Shown here: positions 1-11,360 of the stretch, piece after piece
How the letters are laid out: each line of letters begins with the position of its first letter
Position numbering within the stretch: the first letter of the stretch is position 1
From: Diphasiastrum complanatum
Taxonomy: Eukaryota > Streptophyta > Lycopodiopsida > Lycopodiales > Lycopodiaceae
Reading direction: 5' to 3'
Length of the DNA stretch: 64,000 bases
NCBI GenBank assembly: GCA_029204225.1
Contig: CM055111.1
Span: 17,409,019-17,473,018 of the forward strand
Program-made: the position numbers and the translations under genes
The notes under the pieces: generated by a model
What the model was told of the DNA's origin: nothing
The model's input: only the letters and a program-made list of their open reading frames with translations
The model's database searches: none

Positions 1-1490
1 AAGGAGTGCTACAAGGCCAGCAGAATACATCAACAATACAACCAGTCCAATGGTATAGTTGAACAGAAGAATCAGACACTCATCGAAAGTGCCAAGAGCA
101 TGATGGCCCATGCCTCTCTTCCAAAGAAAATTTGGGCAGAAGCTATTACTTCAGCTATTTATTAGTACAATCGATCCATTACCCAAGCATTGAATGGCAA
201 GACACCTTATGAGGTGTGGACATGATCGAAACCATCATTCAAAAGTATTCAAGTGTTTGGATGCATCACTTTCGGTCAGATCCCTGAAGATCTAAGAAGA
301 AAGCTAGATGACAAGAGTAGAAAAATGATTTTCATCAGCTATTCCCCAGACCACAAGGCATACAAGCTCTACAATCTGGATACCGAGAAGGCATTCACTA
401 GTAGAAATGTCATTTTTGTGGAAGACCGATTCATCGACTACAAAGGAAAAGCTCCATCGATTTCCTATCCCAGAGCCAACAATTTGGAGCTCAGCATTGA
501 TCAACAACTCGCCTCTAACTTTGACAAAGAGACAGACCCTCGACAAATCGAACCATCTCAGAGGATCAAAGTTCAACCTAGAAGATCGAACTGATCCAGA
601 CAGCCTCCATCCTTATTCATGGATGATCCAGCCTGCTACTTTGTGCAGGAACCAAACATTGTTTCAGAGGCAATGTCGACACTTGATGCTGACTAGTGCA
701 AACCAAAATGGACACTGAATTTGATTATCTCATCGAGAATCAAACATGTACTATTACTGAGCTGCCAAAGGATCGAAATCCAATTTCATACAAATGGATA
801 TTCAAAGCGAAGTATGATGCTGAAGGAAAATTAAATCGATACAAGGCTAGACTTGTCACCAAAGACTACTCCTAGATTTCAAATCTGGATTATTTAGATA
901 TCTTCAGCCTTGTCGTTAAGCATGCTTCGATCCGTCTACTACTCTCCTTTGCAGCTACAACTGATCTTGAAGTCCACCAAATGGATGCCTAGATACCTTC
1001 CTCAACGGGACTATTGAAGAGGAGATCTACATGTCATAGTCAGAAGGATACAAGCTCAGAGGCAAGGAGCACCTTGTATGCAAAATTCAAAAGGCACTCT
1101 ACGAGTTGAAATGGTCACCTAGAGTTTGGTTCCAAAAAATCAATGCATTTTTTATCAAGAACGGTTTTATTTCAAACTCAACAGACTCGAATGCCTACTT
1201 CAAGTCTGTATCAGATTACTTCATCATCATTACTCTCTATGTAGATGATACACTTCTATTCAGTATTGATCTGAATCTGATGAAGGGATCGAAATGCATG
1301 TTGTCCCAAGAGTATAAAATGAGTGACATGGGTCGAGCCCACTACTGTCTCAAAATCCAAATCCAAATCCAACGAGATCAACCCAACAGATTGATTTTCA
1401 TCAGTCAGCAATGATATTTCAACAATGTGCTGAAAAAGTATGGAATGGCCAGCTACAAACCAAGTCACTTTTCACTTGACTCTGGACATA
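1..1490 (+). pseudogene. Ty1/copia pol fragment (integrase C-terminus to reverse transcriptase)
   Basis: This is a decayed copia polyprotein entering from the left edge. Bases 1-250 read as the end of the integrase core (NGIVEQKNQTL, then KTPYEVW). Bases 253-594 read as the integrase tail with the RNVIFVED strand motif. Bases 720-1490 carry reverse transcriptase, with KARLVTKDYS near 845 and the catalytic YVDDTLLF near 1240. The reading changes frame near 600, 720 and 990 and meets stops, two of them TAG at 873 and 1037, so it cannot make an enzyme. No LTR follows, because dispersed repeat A begins at about 1487. Family assignment is sure and the limits are approximate. Confidence 0.9.
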
Positions 1491-2109
1491 AATAAATCAT
1501 CCGAGCACAAATTATGAGATGCTCCGTCCATGAGACATATTATTTGAGCCTCCCAGTTACGCCGTCATTTTGGTTGTAATCGCTATATTATTGTGCTTCG
1601 GTGTAATATAGCAGCAGCATGCTTTTCTATCTGTGTATAACGTAGATGAATGCTTGTTGTGATTGAATGCACTTTATTGTTGTTTGATTGCGCTTGTTTA
1701 CTAACTCTGATCAGAACACGGACGTCTATGACTCCTCAATTTATGATTAGACAATGGCTGTCTTTGATGCCTAGGAAACTCGCGATATCATATTGCTCCT
1801 TCCATCTATTTCAGAACACGGACGTCTACAACTCCTCAATTTCTGACTAGATGATGGTTGTCTTTGATTCCGAAGAAACTTACGATATCATATTGCTCTT
1901 TCCATCTATTTCATAACCAAACTTCACATTGAACTCATTTTCCAGTAATACCACACACAAACCATTTCTAATCTCTTCGGTGGACTGTACTCTCATTTTT
2001 GTGAGTATGAACTAATTTTTAAGATCCCGTTGGCCAATTAGATTACTAAAGCTGTGATTATATTTTGCATAAGCTTTCTATTAGATTGTTTTTGCATCTA
2101 GCAACTGAT

Positions 2110-2340
2110 TGTAACGAGAGAGCTGTTATGCAATACACATGCTCTCTTATCCGTTCGCATTCTTCTATCTCCCTTGCCCCATAAATTTCTTGTGCAATAG
2201 GTGGCCGTGTGTTATTTTGGATGGAAGGACACCATTTGAGATGCTATTCAAGAGGAGGTCGAGTGTCAACTTGATGAACGAACCAAGGAGGATCCATCTT
2301 CAAGGAAAGGTATATTTGTTGGATATAGTGAGGTGAGTAT
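2110..2340 (+). pseudogene. Copia integrase tail scrap
   Basis: A short degenerate piece reads GRTPFEMLFKRRSSV and then, in another frame, a DERTKEDPSSRKGIFVGYSE segment. These are the landmarks of the copia integrase C-terminal region (a TPFE box, then a KGIFVGYS box). The same segment occurs at 56425-56800. It lies in the part of repeat A that is absent from repeat B, so it arrived after the two copies parted or was deleted from B. Confidence 0.7.
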
Positions 2341-2379
2341 TTTCTTTTTAACATAGTTTCTAATTTATACAGAACTAAG

Positions 2380-2557
2380 CAGTTCTCGAAAAAATCGGTA
2401 GATTTTCTCAAAAACCGATACCATAAAATATTTGACGATTTTTAATACATGCATAGATACCTCTTTATGAGTAATTTAAAATTCTTCAAAAAACTGAGCA
2501 TTTCTATAAAATGCAGGTTTTTTTGAGGATAACTCAAATAAGGTTTCCTGAGCACTA
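2380..2557. mobile_element. 178-bp hAT-type MITE with 8-bp target duplication
   Basis: The segment begins CAGTTCTCGAAAAAA and ends TTTCCTGAGCACTA, so its ends are imperfect terminal inverted repeats of the form YAGTKCTCRRRAAA. It is flanked on both sides by the identical octamer GAACTAAG (2372-2379 and 2558-2565). An 8-bp duplication with CAG/TAG-type ends is diagnostic of the hAT superfamily. It has no reading frame and must have been moved in trans. A relative without clear duplication lies at about 16703-16885. Confidence 0.8.
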
Positions 2558-3721
2558 GAACTAAGAGTAGGGCCCCATGGACTGGATACGTGTCTTCTTT
2601 TTCTTAAGTTAATCCTACTCAGAGGTCCTCATGTAAATTGCATCCACCAGAGGCTACAATATAGGGATCCGGCTCTCCAGAGAAGTGCCCTTTGCGAGGC
2701 AAAGATACCATTGAATTGCAAATCTTGAAAATTAGCAAAATTTTCATGGCGTTTTGCCATGGCGTGCCAATGATCTCCACTCAAATAGGGGATCGCATGA
2801 AATTTGTCACCTTTGCATTTTGCAGGGTAGTCCTCTTCACGGGGCTTGGAAACACCTCAGGGGTATGTTCACTAGTGATGCTCTATTCAGCGGGCTTGGA
2901 AACACCCAATGAAGTTCTCTCTTCAAAAAATTCTCAGGTTTTTTGAGCTGAAGGGCTGGTGGGTAGACTTTGTGCTTTTGTTGGTTAGAGAGGCTGATGC
3001 TCTGCCCTTGATCCTGCAAAGTTCCAAGAAATATCTTTCTTGAAGCTGAAAATATCCAACGCTCACGTTCGACCCATGGGTCCTTGCTTTAAGCATGGTC
3101 CTTTTTCTGCTACAAATGGTGATGAATTGGAGATGGGCCGTGTAAGCAATAGTTGCTAAGTTGAAAGCAATGCTCAAAGAGAATCGACAAGGTCCTACAA
3201 ACAACCTGTTGGTTTTAACATTTACCGATTGATCTTGAAACATGTAGGAATCCAAAAGTCTAAAAATCGACTAAAAATATGAGTAGCGAAAAACTTATCT
3301 CCTTGATGCAAAAATAGGAAAAACTTTTTTAGAATAGTTTGACATATTTCATTTAATCATTTACATTTTATGTCAACTTTTAGAAAGCAGATATACATGT
3401 TACAATAAATAGCATTACTCTTTGGATTTATTTTGGCAAACTTAAAAGTACTTCAAATGTATGCTTGTTATTAAGGGTTGTAAACTCTTTTAATTTATTA
3501 CCTAGTTTCAAATTGCAGAGAATTAATTTCCTAAAAGGATTTTAATAAACAATTTGCAGATGCACTTTTGAACTTAAATGCAAAATCACATGCTCCATCC
3601 CTGCGGCGTTTGGATTTTTTTGTGGAACTCATCTTCCAATAAAAAACATTTGAACCATGCCTTTAATAGAAGAAAACAATGGCTACACACCTTCCCAGAA
3701 TTGGGAGTGTTGGTTGCTTTT

Positions 3722-3723
<2 letters not shown>

Positions 3724-3798
<75 letters not shown>
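3724..3798. repeat. (CT)n microsatellite
   Basis: This is an almost perfect run of about 37 CT dinucleotides. The homologous site in R2 copy 2 is also CT-rich but is interrupted by an inserted block of about 200 bp (30170-30365). Confidence 0.98.
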
Positions 3799-3803
<5 letters not shown>

Positions 3804-3845
3804 GACGTGAATAAGTCTATTATGGTGATTGGATATGGAAATCGA

Positions 3846-4074
3846 GATTAACTACATCTAATCATTCTATTTGGATTTTTTCTTTTAGAAAGCAAGTGAG
3901 AGATTAACTTCATCTAATCATTCTATTTGGATTTTTCCTTTTAGAAGCAAGTGAGAGATTAGTTTCATCTAATTATTCTATTTGGATTTTCCTTTTAGAA
4001 GCAAGTGGGAGATTAACTTCATCTAATTATTCTATTTGGATTTTTCCTTTTAGAAGCAAGTGAGAGATTAACTT
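3846..4074. repeat. 55-bp tandem repeat, four copies
   Basis: Four head-to-tail units of about 55 bp contain the core CATCTAATCATTCTATTTGG followed by a run ending TTTTAGAAGCAAGTGAGAG. Units differ by only a few substitutions or one-base indels. R2 copy 2 (30437-30495) has a single unit, so this is a recent minisatellite expansion. Confidence 0.95.
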
Positions 4075-4394
4075 AAAGTATCGTGGCACTCATTATATCG
4101 TTCAATATTTATTGGCCAAACTATACTTGAAGTGTCATAAGGGTCAAAGATTAAAGCATTTCCAAAAAAAACTTTAAAGAGTTTACCTCTCATACTCTTG
4201 AATTCTCTGTGTGCACTCCTTTGGCCCAAATATGATCGTTGACAATCCTCCTTGTCCGAATCCTAAGGCTTTTGCATTGTTGGAACTGGTCTAATAATCC
4301 AATTGCAAATTGCACATATTCTTTCAGTGTCATTCAAGTGAAAATTGACAAATTCTAACATGTGACAAAAATTGACAAAATAGTCTTTGTACAT

Positions 4395-4912
4395 TTAGTG
4401 CATTTGCAACCTTATTTGTGATGGAGTGGTGTCTTGGCTTTCCAAAGAGCAATATACTATATCACAACCCTCAACCAAATCGGAGTCCATCACTATTACA
4501 AATAAAAAAATTATGACATAAATCAATATACATACATGTGATGGATCAATAGGCGGTCTACGTCGACTGATGGAAGAGCTTGAAGATGAACCAGTCAATA
4601 GTTGTTCATTATACTTTAGTCTTGCTTGTTCTTTTTTTCTGTGATAGAGCTCAATTTTTATGTTTTCTCCAAATCATGTGGAGGTACGATAATTTCCCTA
4701 GAAATCATTATTCCAATCAAATGTTATTGTAAAAATAAATTTGCAAGAAAAATTATACACTCATATTCAAATAACAAATAAAGTGCAATTGATGTCAATA
4801 TCAATAACAATATATACCTGCTATTGCGATCATGAGATGAATCGCTATCTGATGATGATGACATCATCGATGACATATACACACTGTAGTCAACTACTCT
4901 ATACCACATCAT
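4395..4912 (-). other. Exon-like serine-rich segments, unidentified
   Basis: On the minus strand, 4912-4815 reads into SSMMSSSSDSDSSHDRNSR and stops at a GT-type donor. A further segment at about 4660-4555 reads GSSSSSSISRRRPPIDPSH and ends at a possible GTATGT donor. Serine/aspartate-rich starts occur in several plant transposase genes, but no transposase motif is visible. The link between the pieces is inferred from strand and spacing only. Confidence 0.2.
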
Positions 4913-4919
4913 AGGTAAT

Positions 4920-5576
4920 CATTATGAGACTGTATGTACTGAACAAATATAATAAAATTTGTTAAAGACATGCCAACATCTAATCCATGTGTATTCTAGT
5001 TATGCTTAATGTAAATCTAATATTCTAGTAACATTGCTACCGATTTGACATGATATTACGTCATAAAATCTTAAAAAAACTTGTCAAATTACTTGTTTAA
5101 TAATAATATGTACTATTTCTTATCTCCTGATTTTGTCTTGTATGTCAAATCTCAAGAAAAATAAAATTTATAACAATATAAAACTAGTTTTAACAATTAA
5201 ATACTACCATAATGATCTTTGAATTGATTTTTTTATGTTCCATCATATTAAAAATATATATTTTATGTAAAATCCTACAATAAAACATTCTCATAAAATC
5301 TAGAAAAGATAATGATAATGAGATTGTTAATTTTTTTTATTACTAAACTACATTTTTTTGTTGAATGTAGCTTAGTGATTTTGGAAGACACATGACTGCC
5401 ACGGAGTACAAACAAGGTTACGATCATGGATATGTCGGCCTTAAGGCTTTTATGGAATCCCATGGATTGTTTCCAATCGTACACTCTTAACCTTTATTGT
5501 TTTGTAATTGTTTACTTTGTGGTTTACAAGTAAGTTTAATTTCAATTTAATTGAATCTTTGAAATGTGGAAAATAA
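4920..5576. other. AT-rich spacer inside R2 copy 1, no gene seen
   Basis: This is strongly AT-rich with short frames only. A small reading frame at 5360-5480 on each strand has no recognisable motif. Confidence 0.5.
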
Positions 5577-5580
5577 TGAG

Positions 5581-5694
5581 GTGCAAAATGTGGAAGAGAA
5601 CGTGAATGAGAGCGAAGGGGAGTTTGAAGATGTGGACACCAACGTACACCTGCAAGATGAAGGAAGCGAGGAGGGACGAACTGATGATGAGTAG
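5581..5694 (+). pseudogene. Acidic C-terminal tail of an unidentified R2 protein (copy 1)
   Basis: An open frame reads VQNVEENVNESEGEFEDVD and ends in TDDE then TAG. It is followed by sequence like a 3' untranslated region that is well conserved with 30684-30815. The paralogue at 30540-30683 keeps the frame, stop and most residues, so this was once a real protein terminus. Tails rich in Glu and Asp ending DDE occur in several plant transposon proteins, but the catalytic domain is absent here. Confidence 0.5.
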
Positions 5695-5829
5695 AGTTTT
5701 TAAATTAAATGTAAGGCCTTGTAGAAGGCAATTATGAAGGGAGAATTTATTCTCTCATCAATGTACTTTTTTTTAAATCAATCAATATAATGTTTTGGCA
5801 CCACATCATTCTTGCAAAATTTTGAGTGC

Positions 5830-6984
5830 ATATATTTTTAATTCATGAATGCAAATGTATAGTCTATTGAATGCACATCTATTGAATGTAAATGTATTTA
5901 TTGATGTATTCAATGCAATGTATAGTCTATTTAATGCACATCTATGGAATGCAAATGTATCTATTGATTAAGTCAATGCAATGTATCTATTTTAACACAC
6001 GATTTGCATGGTAGAATGCACAATAGAAAGGTCTGGAAAACACAATGGAAAGTAATGGAAACCACAATATAATGCATCAATAGATAACACATTAAGTTAT
6101 CAACTAAATATCAAATGAATCAAAATAAATGTGAATTTACCTTTACTATTGTATCTCTATTGTTTTGTAATCTTTGCTTTTCCTTTTGCATGCACTTCAT
6201 CTTTCAATCCTTTGCAATGAAAGCTCTTTTTTCATTTTTCATATCCAAGCCTACATCACAAACAAAAAAGATCTTAAAACTTACGATCACAAAACACCTA
6301 CTATTAACATCCATCAATGAACTAAAAATCCTAAATACTATCAATCTTCTCACTCACATTCATCCCCATCTCATCCTCACTATTGGAAATTAAGCCCATA
6401 GTTGTCTCCTTGGTTAATGACTAATTTATATTTCATGATTCTTCCTGCATGTTTATTGATCATTGATCTAGGGTCAGGTGAAACCAACTTTGGTTCTATG
6501 TCTGCTCATCTGATACCTGTAGGAATCACAAATTTAGACAACCATTTTATTTGAAGAACGTCTACAACGGGCTTCCGGCTAATCTCCAGCAAAGGAGGGT
6601 AACCAAACCTATCATAATTTCAAGTTCATATGTTAAGCTCAATAACTTGAAGTCATTGAATACTTGGCCATCTTCACGAAATTAACATTAAGAACAAGTC
6701 TGCAAAAATACATTACTTTTTTGGCAGTCTGCAGAAATACATTATGTTTTCAACAGCTTCGGCTTTTTCGCATTTCCCCGAAATGCAACACTTGCATAGT
6801 TCAAAACTTAAGCTTGTGCAGTTCAAAAGTTTAATGTTTTCAACACCTTCGGCTTTTTTGCATTTTTTCCAAATATGCGAAGAGAGAGAAAATTCCCGAA
6901 GGTCATCTACTTTCATGAGTTAAACTGTTTTCAGGACATCTTCGTCTTTTTAAGGGCACCTTCGGCTTTTTGCGAAAAATGCGA

Positions 6985-6985
<1 letters not shown>
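5830..6985. repeat. AT-rich repeat spacer with direct repeats
   Basis: The block 5840-6000 repeats short units based on GAATGCAAATGTAT. The part from 6105 to 6390 matches 31005-31265. The part from 6690 to 6985 has three copies of a motif around CCTTCGGCTTTTTNGCATTT and resembles LTR sequence such as 13950-14040. No gene is visible. Confidence 0.5.

Positions 6986-7073
<88 letters not shown>
6986..7073. repeat. (GA)n microsatellite
   Basis: A run of about 44 AG dinucleotides. A shorter run lies at 7346-7375. Confidence 0.98.
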
Positions 7074-7075
<2 letters not shown>

Positions 7076-7341
7076 TAGTCGTTCTTACGAATGCCCCAAC
7101 AGTTTTTGAGTGAGTTGGGTAACAAACATCAATAAGAACATGAGATCGTCACATTGCCAGTGGTGTGTGATGTCCTTAGCTTCCTGGGAAATATGAGATC
7201 CATGGAGGATATTTTTGGATTTGCGAACCTTTGTAGGTGCCAAAACTTTTTGACGATGCTTTTCAGTAGCAGCAACCTCAGATAGGGGATTATCTACCCT
7301 GTGTCAGCGGTTAATTATGCTCCATAGGTGAATGCCAAAAT

Positions 7342-7345
<4 letters not shown>

Positions 7346-7375
<30 letters not shown>
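7346..7375. repeat. (GA)n microsatellite, short
   Basis: A run of about 15 AG dinucleotides, upstream of repeat B. Confidence 0.95.
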
Positions 7376-7378
<3 letters not shown>

Positions 7379-7555
7379 CGAAGGTTGTCTAAAATAAACG
7401 AGGAACATTCCAGTGACGTCCTCGTCTGCATCAACGATAATGATTCATTGACCGTATCTACTATGTATAGTTCTCACAAAAGCCATATACTTTCAAGTAC
7501 AACAGATTTCCTAATTAGGTGACAAGCATTCAATGTAATTAATACACGGATGAAA

Positions 7556-9091
7556 TCTATAAATAAATAATCCAAGCACATATTATGAGACGCTCCATCC
7601 ATGAGACATTTTATTTGAGCCTCCCAGTTACGCCGTCATTTTGGTTGTACTCGCTATATTATTGTGCTTCGGTGTAATATAGTAGCAGCATGTTTTTCTA
7701 TCTGTGTATAACGTAGATGAATGCTTGTTGTGATTGAATGCACTTTATCATTGTTTGATCGCGCTTGGTTACTCACTCTGATCAGAACATGGACGTCTAC
7801 GACTCCTCAAATTTTGATTAGATGATGGTTGTCTTTGATGCCTAGGAAACTCGCGATATCATACTGCTCTTCCCATCTATTTCAGAACACGGACGTCTAC
7901 GACTCCTTAATTTTTTATTAGATGGTGGCTGTCTTTGATTCCGAAGAAACTTACGATATCATATTGCTCTTTCCATCTATTTCATAACCAAACTTCACAT
8001 TGAACTCATTTTCCAGTAATACCACACACAAACCATTTCTAATCTCTTCGGTGGACTGTACTCTCATTTTTGTGAGTATGAACTAATTGTTAAAATCCTG
8101 TTGGCCAATTAGAATACTTAAGCTATGATTTCTTTTTCTTGAATTTATCTTGCTCAGAGGTCCTCATGTAAATTGCATCCACCACAGGCTACAATATAGG
8201 GATCCGGCTCTCTAGAGAAGTACCCTTTGTGAGGCTAAGATACCATTGAATTGCAAATCTTGAAAATTAGCTAGAGTTTTATGGCGTGCCAATGATCTCC
8301 ACTCAAATAGGGGATCGCATGAAATCCATCACCTTTGCATTTTGCAGGGCAGTCCTCTTCACCGGGCTTGGAAACACCTCAAGGGTATGTTCACCAGCGA
8401 TGCTCTATTCAGTGGGCTTGGAAACACCCTATGAAGTTCTCTCTTTAAAAAATTCTCAGGTTTTTTGAGCTGAAGGGCTGGTGAGTAGATTTTGTGCTTT
8501 TGTTGGTTAGAGAGGTTGATGCTCTGCCCTTGATCCTGCAAAGTTCCAAGAAATATCTTTCTTGAAGCCGAAAATATCCAACGCTCACCTCCGACCCATG
8601 GGTCCCCGCTCTAAGCATGGTCCTTTTTCTGCTACAAACTTGATGAATTGGAGATGGCCCGTGTAAGCAATAGTTGCTAAGTTGAAAGCAATGCTCAAAG
8701 AGAATCGGCAAGGTCCTACAACCAACCGGTTGGTTTCAAAATTTACCGATTGATCTTGAAACATGTAGGAATCCAAAAGTCTAAAAATCGACTAAAAATA
8801 TGAGTAGCGAGAAACTTATCTCCTTGATGCAAAGATAGGAAAAACTTTTTTAGAATAGTTTGACATATTTCATTTAATCACTTACATTTTATGTCAACTT
8901 TTAGAAAGTAGATATACGTGTTACAATAAATAGCATTACTCTTTGGATTTATTTTGGCAAACTTAAAAGTACTTCAAATTTATGCTTGTTATTAAGGGTT
9001 GTAAACTCTTTTAATTTATTACCTAGTTTCAAATTGCAGAGAATTAATTTCCTAAGAAGATTTAAATAAACAATTTGCAAATGCACTTTTG
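7556..9091. repeat. Dispersed repeat B (paralogue of 1487-3570)
   Basis: It matches repeat A across its length and has the same 100-bp tandem duplication (7783-7882, 7883-7982). It lacks the MITE and copia scrap found in A. It runs almost directly into the partial EamA gene copy at 9.15 kb. A TATAAATA string at 7560-7567 lies at its left edge, with unknown meaning. Confidence 0.8.
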
Positions 9092-9149
9092 AACTTCTAA
9101 TATATTATGTTTCCTTACAATCTTGTGGCCTTAGAGTATGTACATTATA

Positions 9150-10200
9150 TATTGATATTGGTTGTCGCAGGCGTCATCTCACAGATTATTTGAAAACGCT
9201 CTGGAAGTAGACTCCGGCTTCGTTAAAAAGAATAAGGGGCTTGGCCAAGAGGAAGCAACAGAGATTGCTGATGACGCTACACCTGGCATGCCTCCAAGCA
9301 TCACTTCTCTTTTACGACCTACATCGGCTCTGCTTGTTCATTTTCCAGCTTTGATTAGTGCTCTGAGGAATCTGGACCCTAAACTTATTAGAGGAGGAGT
9401 GGAGCTAGGTTCATGGTCGTTCCTTTACAGCATCATCCAAACATTTGGTACAAACGGGACTGGTCTGAACGATGCACCCTTGCTGTATGCACTCAGTGTA
9501 AGTGTTTAAAGGAAGATGCTGCTAAAAAATGATGAATTCACTGACCTGATAAAATTCAGAATCTTAATCCGGCGTGAGACTCAATTGTAATGTATGACAT
9601 TTTAGATCTAGTACCGTTGTTTGTAAGTGATTCTAGACTTCAGCACGATATGGCAGCAACAATATTGATCATGAGATAGAAAGTTGTGGTAGCGAATGTA
9701 TCCCGTTGCCAATTTAAAAATTTTCATACATTGTGTCAACATTTAAGCCTTTTCAGAGTTCAGCGGCCAGCTAGACTAAAATCTTACCATCACCTCAAGT
9801 ACAGGGCTTCACAGACAGGGATATTTTCTTTGTATTGTCTTGTTCTCCGTCAAGCTAACGACGCATGGATAGCAGGTGGTGCTTGTTCCCTTGATGAAAC
9901 TTTGCGCTGGACGGTCGATTACTAAAGTCAAGTGGCTTTCAACCTTTATAGCACTATCTGGTAACTTTTCTAACATCAATGAACAAATTGGTTGCCAATC
10001 AAGCAATTAGTAATAGCTCTCAGATGTAAATACCATTCAGCTGAAGGTGGGAAAACCTATCCCAGATGAGCAGTTGAAGTCACTAATCAAACATTGCTTT
10101 TCCCTGCTACTTAGGTATGGGTGTGCTGGAGGAAGAAAGTTCACGATGGAAAGGCATCATCATTCCTCGACAAGGAACTTCCGATCAGTTCCTATATAGG
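9150..10200 (+). pseudogene. Partial duplicate of the EamA transporter gene
   Basis: Exons 2 and 3 and the start of exon 4 of the gene at 38377-41356 recur here in the opposite orientation, with their introns. Exon 2 starts after TTGGTTGTCGCAG at about 9171 and reads ATEIADDATPGMPPS, then VHFPALISALRNLDPKL, to a GTAAGT donor at about 9500. About 65 bp encoding a membrane segment is missing at about 9250. Exon 3 (about 9850-9960) has an in-frame stop after LRWTVDY. Exon 4 breaks off after IIIPRQGTSDQF near 10200. Exon 2 lacks the SINE found in the main copy and so preserves the empty site. It cannot make a transporter. Confidence 0.85.
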
Positions 10201-10265
10201 AGAAATGTGATATTTCCTAGTTTCACACGATTTTTCCAGTAAAAATGATGATTTGGACCCCTTCT

Positions 10266-10339
10266 AACTAGGAAAGGTTTTTTCCTAGTTAAAAAATGCA
10301 TGTGCATCAATTGCATCTAGGAAAACCTTATTTTCCTAG
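10266..10339. repeat. Two adjacent perfect hairpins with TTTTCCTAG arms
   Basis: The first hairpin is 10266-10290, with 10-bp arms AACTAGGAAA and TTTCCTAGTT and a 5-nt loop. The second is 10317-10339, with 9-bp arms CTAGGAAAA and TTTTCCTAG and a 5-nt loop. A third imperfect copy lies near 10365-10385. This may be the core of a small foldback element. I see no flanking duplication. Confidence 0.7.
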
Positions 10340-10865
10340 GTACATTTCTACCATTTCTAACTTAGAATTTTTTTTTCCTAGTTACAAAATGTATGTGTCT
10401 CAATTTTATATAGGAAATCATTTTATTTTCAATATGCATCTTAAATTATAAAACAGTTTTCTTAGATATTATAACCCAACTCATATTTCATATCCTCATT
10501 AACATTAATTGGTGATAGGCTAGTATTTCTTTTTTCCATTTTTAAAACAAGGGCATCGACGCTTTGTTTTCATTAGACCCCTATAGCAATTAACATGTTC
10601 ATTGAATGCACATTGTTCACAACTTCTAGAACTAAAGAATCAAATCAAGGTGTCAAAGATTTGTAGCCCCTGCCTTGATCCAAAAGGTTACAAATCTCTG
10701 ATCTTTTTTTTTTTTAAGAGAAAAAAAAGAACAGGTTGATTTCTTTTCAAAAGGCACCATTGACTCCGTTAAGAGTAGAGGATTGCCAATTGATTGATTA
10801 ATTTAGAGTAAGCTTGTGTTTACGACATTTAAGCATATTCAATTTTATGTCTACACACAAGATAG
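10340..10865. other. AT-rich spacer, nothing recognised
   Basis: There is no long reading frame. A T-run facing an A-run at about 10706-10729 could form a weak hairpin. Confidence 0.5.
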
Positions 10866-10869
10866 CTTG

Positions 10870-11360
10870 ATTTTGGTCCCTGAAGAAACTTGAAGTTTCT
10901 ACCCACAAAGCATTGCTAGCTTATGAACTGCAAACCGCAAGTCACCGCCATCGTCACACCGCGACACATATAAACAACGAAAATGACAAAGGCCGACAAA
11001 CCGCAAACCGCAACAAACCGCAAACTCCAACCTTTGGACAACGAATGAAGGCAACCGAAGAAAACTGCAACTCAAAACTTGCGATCCACATGCGAAGATC
11101 AAAACTCAACCATAATAGCTTTGTCTTTGGCTGCAAAGGCGACTACGAAATTGGCGCGTCTTCATGATCCACGATCAATGAAGTACCAACAGGACCGACG
11201 AACTCCACGGATGAATGAGATAGCAAATTGGAAGCCGTTGTAGTGGCTTAAGCAGTTCTTGTAATCATTGATTGAAATTAAAACCATTCCTCCGTCTATT
11301 CTATATATAGAGGTTGAGCGATTGGATGATGAATGTGGGGATGAGAAATCCTTCACTGAT
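10870..11360. repeat. Repeat shared with 51200-51780
   Basis: Both places contain CCACAAAGCATTGCTAGCTT followed by a CA-rich, unusually CG-containing stretch, then ATCAACGAAGTACCAACA-type sequence and ACTCCACGGATGA. The order and spacing match. In both cases the block lies beside copia pol fragments, so it is probably LTR or leader sequence of one retrotransposon family. Confidence 0.6.

Larger units (their letters stand above)
1487..3570. repeat. Dispersed repeat A (paralogue of 7556-9091)
   Basis: This stretch aligns with 7556-9091 nearly base for base. Both copies contain a tandem duplication with an exact 100-bp period, here at 1712-1811 and 1812-1911. Copy A has about 540 extra bases (roughly 2058-2600) that copy B lacks; they hold a copia integrase scrap and a MITE. 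Short reading frames on both strands are shared by the copies, but their differences change amino acids freely, so I see no coding constraint. The repeat class is unknown. It could be an untranslated part of a larger mobile element. Confidence 0.8.
3575..6395. repeat. Dispersed repeat R2, copy 1 (paralogue of 30012-31270)
   Basis: Three blocks match the copy at 30-31.3 kb in the same order: 3575-3722 with 30012-30168, 5580-5830 with 30560-30815, and 6105-6390 with 31005-31265. Copy 1 holds extra sequence between the first two blocks, including exon-like minus-strand pieces at 4395-4912. The blocks carry an acidic protein tail on the plus strand and a lysine-rich exon-like frame on the minus strand, suggesting a two-gene DNA transposon. 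I cannot identify its superfamily. Confidence 0.65.

Noticed and set aside
2837-3019. A 60-codon minus-strand frame conserved in repeat A and B (8359-8541)
   Set aside because: The few differences between copies change amino acids freely and the frame lies inside a noncoding dispersed repeat.
3578-3851. Plus-strand frames reading long Ser-Leu runs (also at 29622-29846, and Arg-Glu runs on the complement)
   Set aside because: They are translations of CT/GA microsatellites with no support outside the repeat.
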